64,000 nt of DNA from contig OX485807.1 in assembly GCA_950295325.1 (NCBI GenBank), forward strand, positions 28,427,666 through 28,491,665, given 5' to 3'. This stretch comes from Polytrichum commune (lineage: Eukaryota; Streptophyta; Polytrichopsida; Polytrichales; Polytrichaceae). A program made the translations under genes and the position numbers. This document shows positions 34,657 through 46,425 of this stretch, piece by piece. The notes under the pieces were generated by a model. The model saw nothing but the letters and a program-made list of their open reading frames with translations. It made no database searches and was not told the origin of the DNA. Every line of letters begins with the position of its first letter. The first letter of the stretch is position 1.

Positions 34657-35022
34657 CTACTGATCTACCGCTTGCAAGGATCCCCAGATGCTGCACAAAA
34701 TGGACACAACGACACATCCAAGACCTATCTTGTCCAACATATCAACCCGATTCAGAATAAGTTTCTCAAATTGTCCACAAGTTTGAAGAAAGCCTGGCCT
34801 AGGGAGCTTGTTCCAAAACCATCCACAAGTCCTTTTGCAAACCTCTTGATGTACTCCACCAGCAGTTTTTGTTTTGCCTGTTTGTTTGGAGGTCATTTTT
34901 AGATATGAAAAAGACAAGGCCTGCTTCATCCTCCAGTCAATCTCAGACCTCCCAGCCCACATAGCTATACTTTTGTCTGCAAATCCTGCGATCCATGCTA
35001 CAATCAAAGAAAGACCCACCAC
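34657..35022 (-). other. Unrecognised minus-strand frame, possibly coding debris
   Basis: A 121-codon frame. An overlapping frame over its middle reads LLVEYIKRFAKGLVDGFGTS and then SLGQAFFKLVDNLRNLF before meeting a stop. The first frame resumes with NRVDMLDKIGLGCVVVSIL. The text looks protein-like across a frame change, with a hydrophobic segment near the end. I do not recognise the family. It lies downstream, on the same strand, of the alpha-kinase pseudogene. Confidence 0.3.
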
Positions 35023-35788
35023 TATATCTTCAAAGACCTACATTAATAACAGAGGTGGACACATGTTGCTCGTATTCAAGCCACCGTAGTGATTAATGCA
35101 CTAGAATGTGAAGTTGGTATGATACCAGATTGTCCTGTTGCTTGTGTGAGGCCGCAGTTGTGGAGAGCTGTGACATTATCACCCATGCAATTAGGACAAA
35201 ATTTAAAAGATCCTCTCTAAGCCTTTGAGTTTTTGAAATGCTTACCATGCTCCCCATACTTACCGAGTCTCATGTCTGCTTTCAATATTAGAAAACTTGG
35301 CTATAATATAGCCTTTCCCCTGAATGTAATTTGTGTGGGAGCTAGACCAAAGCCTTGGCAGATATTGTTGCATCGATGAGCTTCCAAGAACCGCTTCGTC
35401 CCCGACTTGCTCCAATTTGTATTTGTCCTCTGTAACACAATGCATCTTTGCAGTGTACAGCAGGATCAGATAACCAAAACTCAGACACATTCAATTGCAC
35501 CCCTTGTAAATCGATGACCATGAGCAAGCCATTTGAGCGCTCATATGTCCAATGTGAGAAGGCACGGAGGGTCGCAGTGCAGTCCTTTTTTGTTCACATA
35601 ATGCATATTGTTGGTGTATCTGATCCAGGTGCCCTGCAAAAATCTTTCCATGTTGTACAGTTTGGACCTGGCTACCAAAGCAGATACCAACTTGAATTGC
35701 AGAGTCTTGGGTTTGCTTTTGGTCTTCAGACTGTGGGACAAACATCATCAAATTATTATCACATTCTTAGACATGTGATATTAATTGA

Positions 35789-36273
35789 GGGGCACATTGC
35801 ACTAGAACTTGAGGGGCCCTGACCATTAAAATCTAAACTCTTGTATTGGTGGGGAGTGCCAAGACTGTCCTACTTCACTGCACACTAGAGCTTGAGGGCC
35901 TAAGGGACAGAGAAGTTTGAATGGAGGATAATCCTACATGGAGTCCTACATGGCATGCAATAAATAATGTTTCATGGTCTACCGAATTCTGTACCAAAGC
36001 TCACCTCAAAGAGGTGGATCTAACACAAAACCCAGGAGACTATTCACATTTCAAAATCTTACAACCCTTGATTTTTATTTATTATGAATTTTTATGTAGA
36101 AGGGCCCACATGAATTAGTACTTGGTTAAGAGCCAGTCACATACTTAAAAACATTACACTGGAAGGCCCAATGACCACACAAAATTCAATTTCAGTTTCC
36201 CATGGTACAGACCCCGGATGGGTTTCCCTCACGGATTCATGGTCATGGCCTTTGGCCATAGTGTAAAGTACCT
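35789..36273. mobile_element. Family B MITE copy 2, inside an intron of the kinase pseudogene
   Basis: Resembles 2714-3210 through 'tacatgg..tcctacatggcat', 'aatgtttcatggtc', 'aacacaaaacc.gg', 'gagacta' and 'cttgagg'. The terminal inverted repeats (around GCACATTGCACTAG and its inverted partner ACTTTACACTATGG) are diverged. It lies between kinase exons C and D. Confidence 0.6.
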
Positions 36274-37530
36274 GTGAATTTGGTTGTCATTGTGTCATCA
36301 TTTACTAATCTGCAAAGAAGCCGAAGGTGAATGATACAGTACCTGTATCATGTACATGATACATGTCAAGCTCCTCAGTAAACTTCTTGGCCATAAATCC
36401 TGCCACTGTTTGTACCTCCATTTGCTGATTATAAGCTCTCTTTGCATGCACCTGGTTCACATCCTGCCCAAGAGGTGCCTTGAATCTTTCACCACATTGG
36501 CATTGGCCTGCACAAGAGTATTATATGAAAATTTTGAAGAGCACAATCAGATGCATCAACTTAGACAAGTGACCGAGAACATCTAATTAAATGTTATTCT
36601 CCAAATATTTGCGAAAGAAAAATTCCCTTGTAACAAAGGATATTTAATCAAGGATTCCCATATCACGCACCTGGATCTGTTTTGATTAAGGTAAAGAATG
36701 CCATGATAGGGCCACCTCATACCTCCATCGCTAGAGAATAAGTAATTTGCGATCTGCACCCATGGAATCCACATCTGCTCCAACTCCAGCGAACCATTCG
36801 TGGCCAGTATCCAGAAAAATCCTTGCAAACTATAAGGTGGCCTGAAGTCACAGACAAGTTGACAATATTAACTGCAAAACCAACCCAGAAATAAGAAAGT
36901 GTCTCTACTGGATAGTATCCAGCTCAATTCTCTTCCATGTGCACATGGAATACAGTTAACCTGAATTGAAACAGAGACTGGATGCCCTATACTTCAAGCA
37001 AGGCCTCTGATATTCTAAACGATCTAAATATACAAAAGGAGAAGTGGACGAAGACAGAAAGTGGACAAATAGTGGACACCCTAATATATGTAGGGGCAAT
37101 TGAGAAGACAGTGCAAGGGTGTGTCATGCATGAACATACTGTAAGTATTGAGATTTTATATATTCCATACATGGGTCCTTGGATAAGGAACTAGAATGTA
37201 CATGAATCTTTTGAAATCTTCGATGTACATTCTCGCCAGTGGACTCCCCTACAATCCTTGCTTAGACCCATCCACTGATGATCTACAATAGTTTCAGCCA
37301 ATGACAACCTTGGCCATGCTATGATTACCATGAGCAAATATCTCACATTATGCTTGGTGTTACACTTGGTAATTCTTTCAGAATGAGGGAAGCACTGAAA
37401 GCATCACCAATTTCTGGCTATACATGGCCATCAAGTATATCTTATATACTTACCTTTATTATGGAAGATCTATCCTGCGCACTCCAGATACAGGAATACA
37501 TTAAACAGAGGTTTATTTGTCTTCTTAAAT

Positions 37531-37561
37531 CCTAAACCCAAACCCTAACCCCCCCCCCCCC
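37531..37561. repeat. Telomere-like motif followed by a C13 run
   Basis: CCTAAACCCAAACCCTAACC contains the telo-box AAACCCTAA (37,540-37,548) and runs into 13 C residues. It is too short to be an interstitial telomere. Confidence 0.5.
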
Positions 37562-38039
37562 TTCTTTATTTTACAAAATACAGAAGAGTTGTTTCGAACA
37601 ATTAATAACTGCCACTTTACATGCATGTACTCGAGATAGAGCTTGAACACAGGTGCTCCCTCCGCCCAAGGAACTGTTCATAATGTCGGATGTCTCCTCC
37701 TCGTCTACCTCGAAGTCATCTCAATCTCTGTATGGTGCAAACGCCACCCGCAACCTCAGTTGAGGCCACTCCTTCACCCCAGCTGCAATGTCAATGGCCC
37801 GTTACTTCACCGACTTGATGTATGTCTGCATCATCACAACAGACAACAGATCAATCAACAAGAATTTCCTTAATATGAAATTTGAATACCATCCTCAGGG
37901 CACCGACATTGTCCAAACATACTCATGGCGCAGGCGTTCTAGTTTAGTGGGCATCGAAACTAGTACCTTCTTCCATGCCAGAAAGATTTAGCATAAGCGA
38001 AAAAAAACAAGGGATCCACGTCATGACACAAGTGAGCTA

Positions 38040-38660
38040 TTCTCGGCCACATGGCTCGAGGGCAACCTTGCGATAATTGCATCACAAATGCAAAGAAGAA
38101 AGTCCTCTCGAAATATGTGGGCACCCAACTCAACAGTCTTAATTTCCCAAGCATCGAAGTGTTGATTACCCTACTACTTGAGAGGAGACAACTATCCACA
38201 CGTGGGTTCAAATTCAACTGTAAATGACGATGCGCGCTCCCTTAATTCCGTGGTTCACGTGGCTCAAGTGCAACCCTGTGATAATTGCATCACAAGTGCA
38301 AAGGAGAAGAAAGTCCTCTTGAAGAAGGTGGTTCTCTTTATCATAACTTGTTATATATAAGTGTGGACACAACCCAATGGCCTTCATTTCTCAAGCATCT
38401 AAGTGTGCAAGTGGCGATGCTTCCTCCCCATGGTTCACATGCTTCTGCTTGAACAGAGTGCCCTTGAAGAAGGTTGTTCTCTTAACCTATTATATATGTG
38501 TGCAACCCAACCGACTTCATTTCTCAAGAGTCTTAAGTGTTGAGGTGGTTAACCTACTACTTGAGTCATTTTCCTTCCTGGCTAAGGCAACTATCCACAT
38601 GTGGATTCTACGTCACCTGCAAGTGGCAATGCCTCCTCCCCGTCGTTCACATGCTTATGA
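38040..38660. repeat. Degenerate tandem repeat of about 180-210 bp in an intron of the kinase pseudogene
   Basis: Blocks with GGTTCAC(A/G)TG begin at about 38,252, 38,432 and 38,644, and a related CCACATGG at 38,046. Shared internal text includes 'gataattgcatcaca', 'agaagaaagtcctct', 'tcatttctcaag' and 'cctactacttgag'. Similar text also occurs near 56,370-56,430 in the GDSL gene's last intron, so the unit is dispersed as well. Confidence 0.6.
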
Positions 38661-39058
38661 TTCTATGAACCAAAAACCAATAGGAGATTGCTTCCATCTC
38701 ACAGTGAGTCCCCCTATCATCCTAAACCACTGCAACAACAACTACAACATCATACCCTGAGAATGTAAGAGAATTGATCAACCTGCATGCTGCCTGTCGC
38801 GTCCACCAAGAAGGCCAGATCCAGCTCCTGTGCGTCGCTAGTCAACTGATTCAACGTCCTGATTCGTGCGTTGGACCTTCGTTGCCTGTCTTGCACATTC
38901 AACTGTGCAATCTGCCGTTCCAGCTCACCCACTGAATCCCGTCCAAGCGATCGTTGCAAAGTACTGCCTCCTTGCGGTCTAATCCTCCACAACTTCGAGG
39001 TACTCGACCACTGCGAATTCCGGCAGCCTGGGGCCGTGACCTGATCTGGGCGGTCCAT

Positions 39059-39654
39059 CCATCATTTCACGTTTCCCAAACCCAAGATCGGGTAAATTCG
39101 AGACTAATTCAAGAGAATTAGAATCAACATTCTTTGAAAAGCTCCGATCCAGAGTTGATCCTAGCTTTCACTCGAACATCACACACGCATGCCACAGTCT
39201 CAACCTAACGCATGATTAGGGAGAGATAGAGAGATTGCTACCTGACTTCATCGTCTCTCTTCTGGAAAAATCTTATTCGACGAGGGCCACTTGAATCCCG
39301 ACCTCGTTAATTGAGAGCCAAGATATGTACCCGAGCCAATAATGTCATCGAGATGCCTCCCGCCGCATGGGAGCAAACGCATGGCGGCTGAAGGATAACA
39401 CTACATTCCTTTCTAGTTCCGGGTGCACAAGTTGAATGTCAAAATAACTTGAATTCAATACATTGATGTCATTGTGGATTTGCTCACTATTTTTTATTTG
39501 TTATGTGAATGTTTTCGAACAAGTGAAGGGTCTCTAGTGTTCATGGTGTCCGTTATTGGTGCCTCAAACCTTAGATGATGATGAGTGCTTAGGCATTCTC
39601 ACAAATTGAAGGTCTCTAGGTAATCTTGACCAAGAAACCCATCTCCAATTTGCA
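39059..39654 (-). other. 5' leader of the kinase pseudogene, then spacer
   Basis: On the minus strand GAAGTCAG/gtagca near 39,243 and 'ctcttgaattag' near 39,110 look like a 5'-UTR intron donor and acceptor. Beyond 39,300 nothing is recognised. Confidence 0.35.
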
Positions 39655-40410
39655 TCAAATATCCCAATCATCAAGTTTATCAAATGGCATGGTCCTTCTT
39701 GGCCTCGAAAAGTAAGACAAGTGTGCCAATTTGTGTGCTGCTCTTTGTAGTGAATGGAAACCTCTACATAAGGTAGACATGCCTAATTTGATGCCATACT
39801 TCAAAAATATGCTTTGCACTTGAACAAGAAAGACGACTACGCCACTAAATTTGCAAATTAAATTATTGGCCATCCCCAAATAAAAACACATGTAGAATAC
39901 ATTTGTAAAGGCACCCGGATCATGTTGACATTTTTTTATGTTTGTCTCGTAATTGGGTTTGAGAAGGTCGATGAAGTTGTCTCTCGTGTAATAAGAATTG
40001 TAAGTGTTTTGTACAACTTTCAAATCATGTGAGTGTAGGTATAGAACAAGAAGGTGTATGCATTGAACTATAGATTTTGGCAACACATGCTGAGAGAAAG
40101 ACCACTTTATTACAAACACTATTTGTTTAAAATAGTTGTGCGCATTGACAAGTTCAAACCCATTAATTGTGTTGCATAACACAATTTTGGATATGGATCT
40201 GTTGCATAACATTTTTTTGGATCTGAATTTGGTGCATAACACATTTATACATCTGGATCTAGTGCATAATACATTCCACATATGGCGGTGCATAACATTC
40301 TTTCTAGATATGAATTTGATGCATAACACATTTGTAGTTTTGAATCTAGTGCATAACACATTTATAGATCTAGATCTGGTGCATAGCACATTCCACATAT
40401 TGCAGTGCAT
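39655..40410 (-). other. 251-codon open frame of unknown nature
   Basis: The longest single frame in the gene-poor part. Its first third is the translation of the tandem repeat at 40,185-40,440 (repeating NVLCT...RS-type text). The rest shows no domain I know. There is no splice or promoter context. It may be transposon debris; I assign no function. Confidence 0.25.
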
Positions 40411-40440
40411 AACACATCAATAGATCTTGTTTGTATAACA
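40185..40440. repeat. Short tandem array built on GGTGCATAACACATT
   Basis: The word (T/G)GCATAACA recurs about eight times at 22-35-bp spacing, alternating with 'gatctggatct'-like and 'ccacatat' spacers. This suggests a higher-order unit of about 100-115 bp. Confidence 0.75.
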
Positions 40441-40903
40441 CATTAAAAAAATGTGTTGGAAAACTGACGAGATGGTAGTAGGGAATATTCCTATGTATGA
40501 TGAGGGTCCGTAGCTCGAAGGATGACTAATGTTGTTGGAGTTGGCTCTGTCCATGGTTTTGTGTGGTCAAACAAGCTATGGGCAACATTGTGGGTACGAC
40601 TAATAAATTATGGTTTGGACACTAATGCGTGGGCTAGGGGTGGCAGATTCTTAGGCAGATGAAGCTTGATAGGGGTGCCTTAGCAGCCGGCCTTGCAAAG
40701 GGAGTTTGCCATGAAGCCTTACAAGAGGAGTTTGCTATGGGACACTTTCAAATTTTGTTAACTATTCTAGGCTTGATAGGCAAGATAGGCATTGCTATAA
40801 CTTACATGGTGCAAATTGTCTACTTGCCTTGTGCTTTGACCAAAATTTGAAGCATGAGGGATATCTCTAGTTATCATTGGGATGGTAGGCTGAGGTGAAA
40901 AAT

Positions 40904-41155
40904 GGGCAAAAAGGAATTATCATATTTGAACATACCTCTCATCCATCCAACATAAAAAGCATGACCCCCCCCCCCTTATATGGTTGTGGTTGATTCATCT
41001 CACTTGTCTTGAATGAGAGTAATTCATAATTGTATGTGAATCAAATCCCGGTGTCAAATCGACTAAAATCGGTAATTTGAGGTTGCATGCTATTTTAGGG
41101 CTCTTTGTTTGGATGAATGAGAGATACACTCGTATACAATAAGTCCCTCTTGCCC
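40904..41155. mobile_element. MITE family C, copy 2
   Basis: A 252-bp element. The left end begins GGGCAAAAAGGAATTATCAT; the right end, inverted, begins GGGCAAGAGGGACTTATTGT. Both continue to ATACCTCTCATCCATCCAA or a variant. The core shares 'aatcccggtgtc.aat' with copy 1. An 11-C tract (40,965-40,975) lies inside. Confidence 0.7.
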
Positions 41156-44100
41156 ATAAAACATACCCAAAATATACAACTTTTGGGATTGCATTTTCCA
41201 TAGTGATATGTTGTTTGTATGTCAATCAAGAAATGTCCACAATTGAGACGGTGCTCATCATCTTTGTCATTTCACCATACAAACTGTCACTTCACAAATT
41301 TCTAATTGATTGATTTATATATTTGGATTCATATCAAATGCTCTTAAATGGATAAATACAAGGTGCATAGTTCAAATAATATCTACATATCATAACCTAT
41401 AATATGAATGCCTAGTTTTTCACCCAAGCATAGTTTATCATGTTTGTTTTAAAGAAGTGGTGGGTTTTCAAGGCACCAGCGATGGGCCCAACCATGCCCA
41501 TGGGCTGGACATGTTTTGAAACATGGTACTTTAACTTGAGGTTAACACGTGGATCACCACATTGTTTTGTAGGATCAATGTTACAGTGTTTCATGGGGTC
41601 CAATGTTTTGTTGCAAATTAATAATGGATGCGAGTTTCATGCACTATGATCGACATCATTCATGGTGCCCATCATGAATGTGGGATCTTGTATGGTACAC
41701 CATGTGAACTCCCGCCCTATGAATTTGTTAAATTTGAGAGCATATTCCCGCCCATGAAATTTGGATTACACATGTAACATTCCACATGAACATGTAATTA
41801 TGTTAGCATTTAGGGCCATTAGCTGGGATTAGGGTTTAGGAACATGTTAGGGCATGACTAATTAGAGGTCCATAGGTGATTGGTTATTCCTATGGAAGGT
41901 TATATGTACACATTAAAATAATCCCTCCTACATGCCATTGTTGCATGTCTCCATCATTACTTCTTGCCAATCGTGTGTTCAAGTGTGACATGACAACAAT
42001 GTTTTGGTAGTGTTTTGCTCCATGTATTGTAACACTTAGTATAGCACACTTAGAACATTTTGTGTTATCTAGTGAAGTATGCATCATCATATTCTTGCAT
42101 ATGTAATGTTCTCATTTTCAAATCCCTTCACTAAAAATATATGTCTTTGAAGTGTTATCCTCTAAAAATGATTGTTTCAATAGCTAGACCTTCTAATAGA
42201 TTAAAAATCATGCAATACATTGCTTTCATACTACACTACAAAACAATGCTACACAACCACAAACACACGATTAGGATGTTGTTTGAATTCATGGGGGCAA
42301 CACGTGAGCCTTTTGTTTGGAACGATACCAAATAGATAGTGTTTTCAGAGTCATTGTTTCAATGATTTTTAGTCCGTTCCAATCGTGACCAACAATTCTA
42401 CATTCCTTTACATAATCACACACACACACATCACATCACATTACATCCTGGGAGAACAAAGATCCTAAACACCCCATGGATTATGTGGTTGTCTTTAAGG
42501 ACTTGCATTTCCATGACCTCTAGGCCCAAGAGAGTAAGGTCCAAATATCCCAATGTAGACCATTGATCGTGGAGATCTACATTGGGAGGTCACCATGAGA
42601 TATTATGGTTGATACCAAGAGATAGGTGTGTTGAACAATGTTTCATACCAATATATAGGATACAAAATTTGTGACAAGTGAGGAGGACTTCAAGGGCACA
42701 AAGTGTTGCTATATGCGCACAAGTAATTGGTTCTAAACATGTGGAAATTGTTTTGAAATAAGGTTTCATTATTTTATCTAAGAAGTTTATTAGCTTCAAA
42801 GGTGGTGTGTGTCCAACACTATCCATTGCAACAACCTCCCCGCATCAGGTAGCATATCTCCAAAAGATGTCCATTTTGCAAATCCCCAAGGTGGGAGTGT
42901 AGATCGCCACCAATGTATCACCCAACGTGCCAAGTCTGTCAATTAAATGGAGAAGAGATGTGTATGAAAGGGATTGTTCTATTGTGTAAAGGAAAGTAAA
43001 ACACTAGGTTGATGACCTCCACATGAGTTTCAAAAGGCCCATAAAGTCCCAAGCCCAACAACTCCAAGTTTATGATATATTCTTATGGGTGAGATGGGGT
43101 TTGGTTGATTGGAAGTGTTAAACCCACGCATTGGAAAATTTTAGGCATGACTTTCTCAAGCATATTGCTTCCCCCACATGGCCCACTGAATTTCTACAAG
43201 ATGTTGGGGAGTGTTGCATCATTAGTTTTGGAGAGCAATGGTGCATAATTCTAAAAATGTACATTCTCACACACATACTTGATAATGCCAAAGACCATTG
43301 GAACATGGCTTAATCAATTTCTATGTACAACATTATATTATCGTGATGGAGGCAGTTTTTAGGGTCATGTCGTACGTACATAATCATATTGTGGATACTA
43401 TTAGGTAGGCAACTATTGAGACAATTTGAGATTTCATGAATGAGGTCATTGTAGTGTCACATGTGTATGACATTTCCCCTTTAGTTTCAAACAAAATAAT
43501 TGTAATGGATACATAGAATATAGTTAAAACATTGGCATTATGAACATTAAAAATTTACAAAAATGATAGTAAAATTACACAAAGTGTATCCTAGCTTAGC
43601 CAAGTCTTAGGCCAATGTAGAGGTGTTTGCAAGGTCCGTGCCCCACCTCCTTGCCACTTCATTTTGCCAACGAATCCTCTGGAGCCAAATCTAGAGTTGA
43701 ACCAAATTGAACGTATATCAGAAGGCCCAAAAATTCTTGGGTATGAGTGCCGCAACCTCATTTCAAGTGCCATTGTGTGTATTTCCAACTCCCCTAAAGT
43801 ATGAATCTCCACTTTGAAGTGTGTATTGGCCATGGTTGAACACTACAAATGAGTGTCAAGTGTCGAATCTTAAGTATTGAATATTTGAAATGGCACCTCA
43901 AAACTATGATAATTCAAAGGTGAGCACCGAATTGTGTTTGTGAAGTGTCGAAACTACAAGAGCGATTGCATAAACATGCATAAACTTGTGCCAAAGCTTG
44001 AGTGTTGAACCATGTGTTGCAAAACAGAACACATGGTTTCAGTGCATCATTTTTAGATAGGAAAGCGGGTCTCTAACTTTGACCCCATCATGAATGAACT

Positions 44101-44579
44101 TCTAAAACTTCTAAAACATCATAAATTGCAAATAGTGTCCATTCCAAGATGTTAGATGCATGTTGGAAATAGAAAAATACTTCAAAATAGGATCAAACCC
44201 ATAATTTGGTCCCTTCGTGAGGGACTTTATAGATAACTCTACATTCATACGAGGAAAACATCCAAAATGACCATGTCGATGGTTCTTGTGTTACACTAGC
44301 ATTGTTGATGAACACTAATTAAATTGTATACCAAAAACTCAAAACACAACCCCTTTGTGTAGCATTGCCCTAACATGATCAATGACATCTACACTCACTC
44401 TCCAAGAAACCCTTCATCCTCACCAAACTCATCCCATCCTCGTTGTATTTGAAGTGAAACTTGGGACACCTTGGCCATGATGGATAACTCCTATACTTGC
44501 ATCCATATGGATAACTTGCTTGTAATTCCGATACCCCAAAAATTGCTGATGGGATCCAGATCGGGACTAGGCGCCTCTA
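41156..44579. other. Intergenic DNA, no gene recognised
   Basis: About 3.4 kb with only chance frames. A short (CA)n run lies near 42,419. I see no paired inverted repeats here. Confidence 0.4.
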
Positions 44580-44944
44580 GATAGAAACTCCAACCCCTTT
44601 CAAGCAAGGGGCCGGCGTGAATAAAGTGTCCGTTCGTAATGCCAATGACCCGATGCCCACTGGACAAGGGGACATTGGGACAAATACTACTCTCCCCTTT
44701 CGAGGATGGACACTATAGTGACACACTATACAAGTTCCTAGCTAGCCACTAGTGCCTTGAAGATACCGGACATGGTATCCCCCCAAAGGGCTTTGAGGTA
44801 CCCGTACAACAAGGTCCAAGGACCCCCCACCATAGTTGGGTGGACTAAGGTGGTGAGCACCACACCGGCATGGGGAATAGAACCCACAACCTCCTCATTG
44901 GGGGCGATGAGCCCTAACCACCAAGCCAAGGCCCGCGGTGCCTC
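44580..44944 (-). mobile_element. tRNA-derived SINE, copy 1 (minus)
   Basis: Reverse complement of the SINE at 50,092-50,462, near-identical by eye. It is flanked by a perfect 12-bp duplication TAGGCGCCTCTA (44,568-44,579 and 44,945-44,956). On the minus strand it carries Pol III A- and B-box motifs close to its 5' end and ends in a short TATCTA-type tail. Confidence 0.88.
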
Positions 44945-44954
44945 TAGGCGCCTC

Positions 44955-45066
44955 TACTATATAAATTCCTCTAAACCGATTGGTTATTTTTTCTTGAAAT
45001 CTTGAACTTCAACCAATTCTTCTTGTAATTAATAAGTTACATAGCGGTCCGTTCTCCTTATTGATG
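44955..45066 (+). repeat. Dispersed repeat R2, copy 3
   Basis: Immediately beside the SINE target site. Reads 'aattcctctaaaccgattgg', 'tgaaatcttgaacttcaacc', 'tgtaattaataagttacata' and 'gcggtccgttctcc'. The SINE probably inserted at its edge. Confidence 0.5.
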
Positions 45067-45586
45067 GCTTACCGCGTGACTGGTCACTACACCTAATAGA
45101 TACCACCATAGGACCCACCTATCCTACTATCCCCTAGAAAGGTCTCCTAGGCACCTCTCTACATACTTGGGCGGACAAGCTTTTATGGTCACATTACAAG
45201 CTTTAAAGGACGCTACTTCTCACCTGGAAGGCTGCTTCCCAACACCTTCCACACAACAAGAAACGGAAGTTGGGAGACAATCAAACATTATATGCATTTA
45301 TCTTCTCCACATACTATATGGAGGTGTTTCTAAATGAGGACCCATACGTGTCACATCCGGATACGTGAACACAATCTCCACCTTGATTTTAGCCTACATG
45401 TGCTCACAAACATTTATAGCATCCTCCACAGCACCGTATATAGCAGTAAACCAATCGTGAGTGAACGTATTTTGTGGATATAAAGGTTGACTTTATGTTG
45501 TTACAATGCGTCCAAGTCGGTGTGAACGCGGCGTATCTAAATATGGAGCAAGGGGTTGGTGAAGGGGCGTTCAAGTCACTTATTTA

Positions 45587-46425
45587 GAGCATCACCACCC
45601 ATCCTACAAAATGCAGGGTGGATCATCCTCACAATAAGTTCAAGTCACTCGGTTTGCAAGCCGGGTGACCCACCCATGACTTGTATATAAGGTGATAAAA
45701 CAAGGAAGAAACAAGAAAACGGTAGAACCGTGAGGCTTTGTCCTTTGCTATGAAAGACTACAATTGTACATGTCCACTTTGCTCATGCCAATTCATGGCT
45801 ATTCACTATACCGAACATTTCTTGGATTTTGTGCACCTTCTTCTCAAATACAAGTCAAGGATTGAAGCTACTCATGTATCACCCAAATTTTTTAAAATAA
45901 ATAATAAGGAATTGCTGAAATAACTATAGTTAACTAGATTTCTTTCAATGCATTTTAGGGAGCACTTATATACATACATACATACATACATGTATGAATA
46001 TGTATATATATATATACACACAACTATAGTTAACATCCACATTACATAAAGTCGACCAAAAAAAAAGAACAAGTAATGTCCAAGTGTGAACACAAAGTGG
46101 TTAGGAAATTTGCTCTTGAAACGAAGAAGTTAATGCATGGTCTCTGTCCTACAGACAGAACCAACAAAAGCAAGATGAATCTCATTGGCACCTTGGAAAT
46201 CGGAGAGGAATATGGAGTTTGTCCTTTGTTGTTTAGGGGGCTCCTTTTTTGTTTTGGGGGCGGAGCTCCGACTTGCAAAATGACCCCAATTTGCAAGCCA
46301 ACCTCAACTTCCAAGCCAGCCCTACCAACAAATCATCCATTTTGCAGGATGGGTGGGGCACTTTTGCAAGCCGCCTCTCACAATATAAGTTGAGGTCATC
46401 CGTTTTTGAGGATGGGTGGTGAGTT
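45587..46425. mobile_element. Possible TIR element (CACCACCCATCC ends)
   Basis: TCACCACCCATCCT near 45,593 and its reverse complement AGGATGGGTGGTGA near 46,410 bracket about 840 bp. A second, internal GGATGGGTGG lies near 46,350. A TA-rich microsatellite sits inside. I see no clear target duplication. Confidence 0.4.
45965..46022. repeat. TACA / TA microsatellite
   Basis: A (TACA)n run followed by 'tatatatatatatacaca'. Length may vary between individuals. Confidence 0.75.

Larger units (their letters stand above)
35330..39058 (-). pseudogene. VWA-domain alpha-kinase (vwkA-like) pseudogene
   Basis: Exon A (39,058-38,783) is intact. It has ATG, a coiled coil (LERQIAQLNVQDRQRR) and the VWA start LDLAFLVDATGSM, then CAG/gttgat. 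Exon B (from 37,825) continues the VWA fold (TYIKSV; LRVAFAPYRD), with TAA at 37,802-37,804 and TGA at 37,721-37,723 in frame. Degraded VWA text follows near 37,640-37,700 and perhaps 36,700-36,830. Exon C (36,507-36,343) encodes an alpha-kinase segment (MEVQTVAGFMAKKFTEELD). Exon D (from 35,730) encodes [45 protein letters not shown] and the zinc-binding HRCNNIC, spread over three frames. Alpha-kinases are atypical Ser/Thr kinases (eEF2K, Dictyostelium VwkA). Splice borders survive, but stops and frameshifts prevent a product. Confidence 0.82.

Noticed and set aside
44738-44929. Open frame of 63 codons shared with the frame at 50,052-50,297
   Set aside because: The shared protein text is only the translation of the SINE body; the match reflects two SINE copies, not a gene family.
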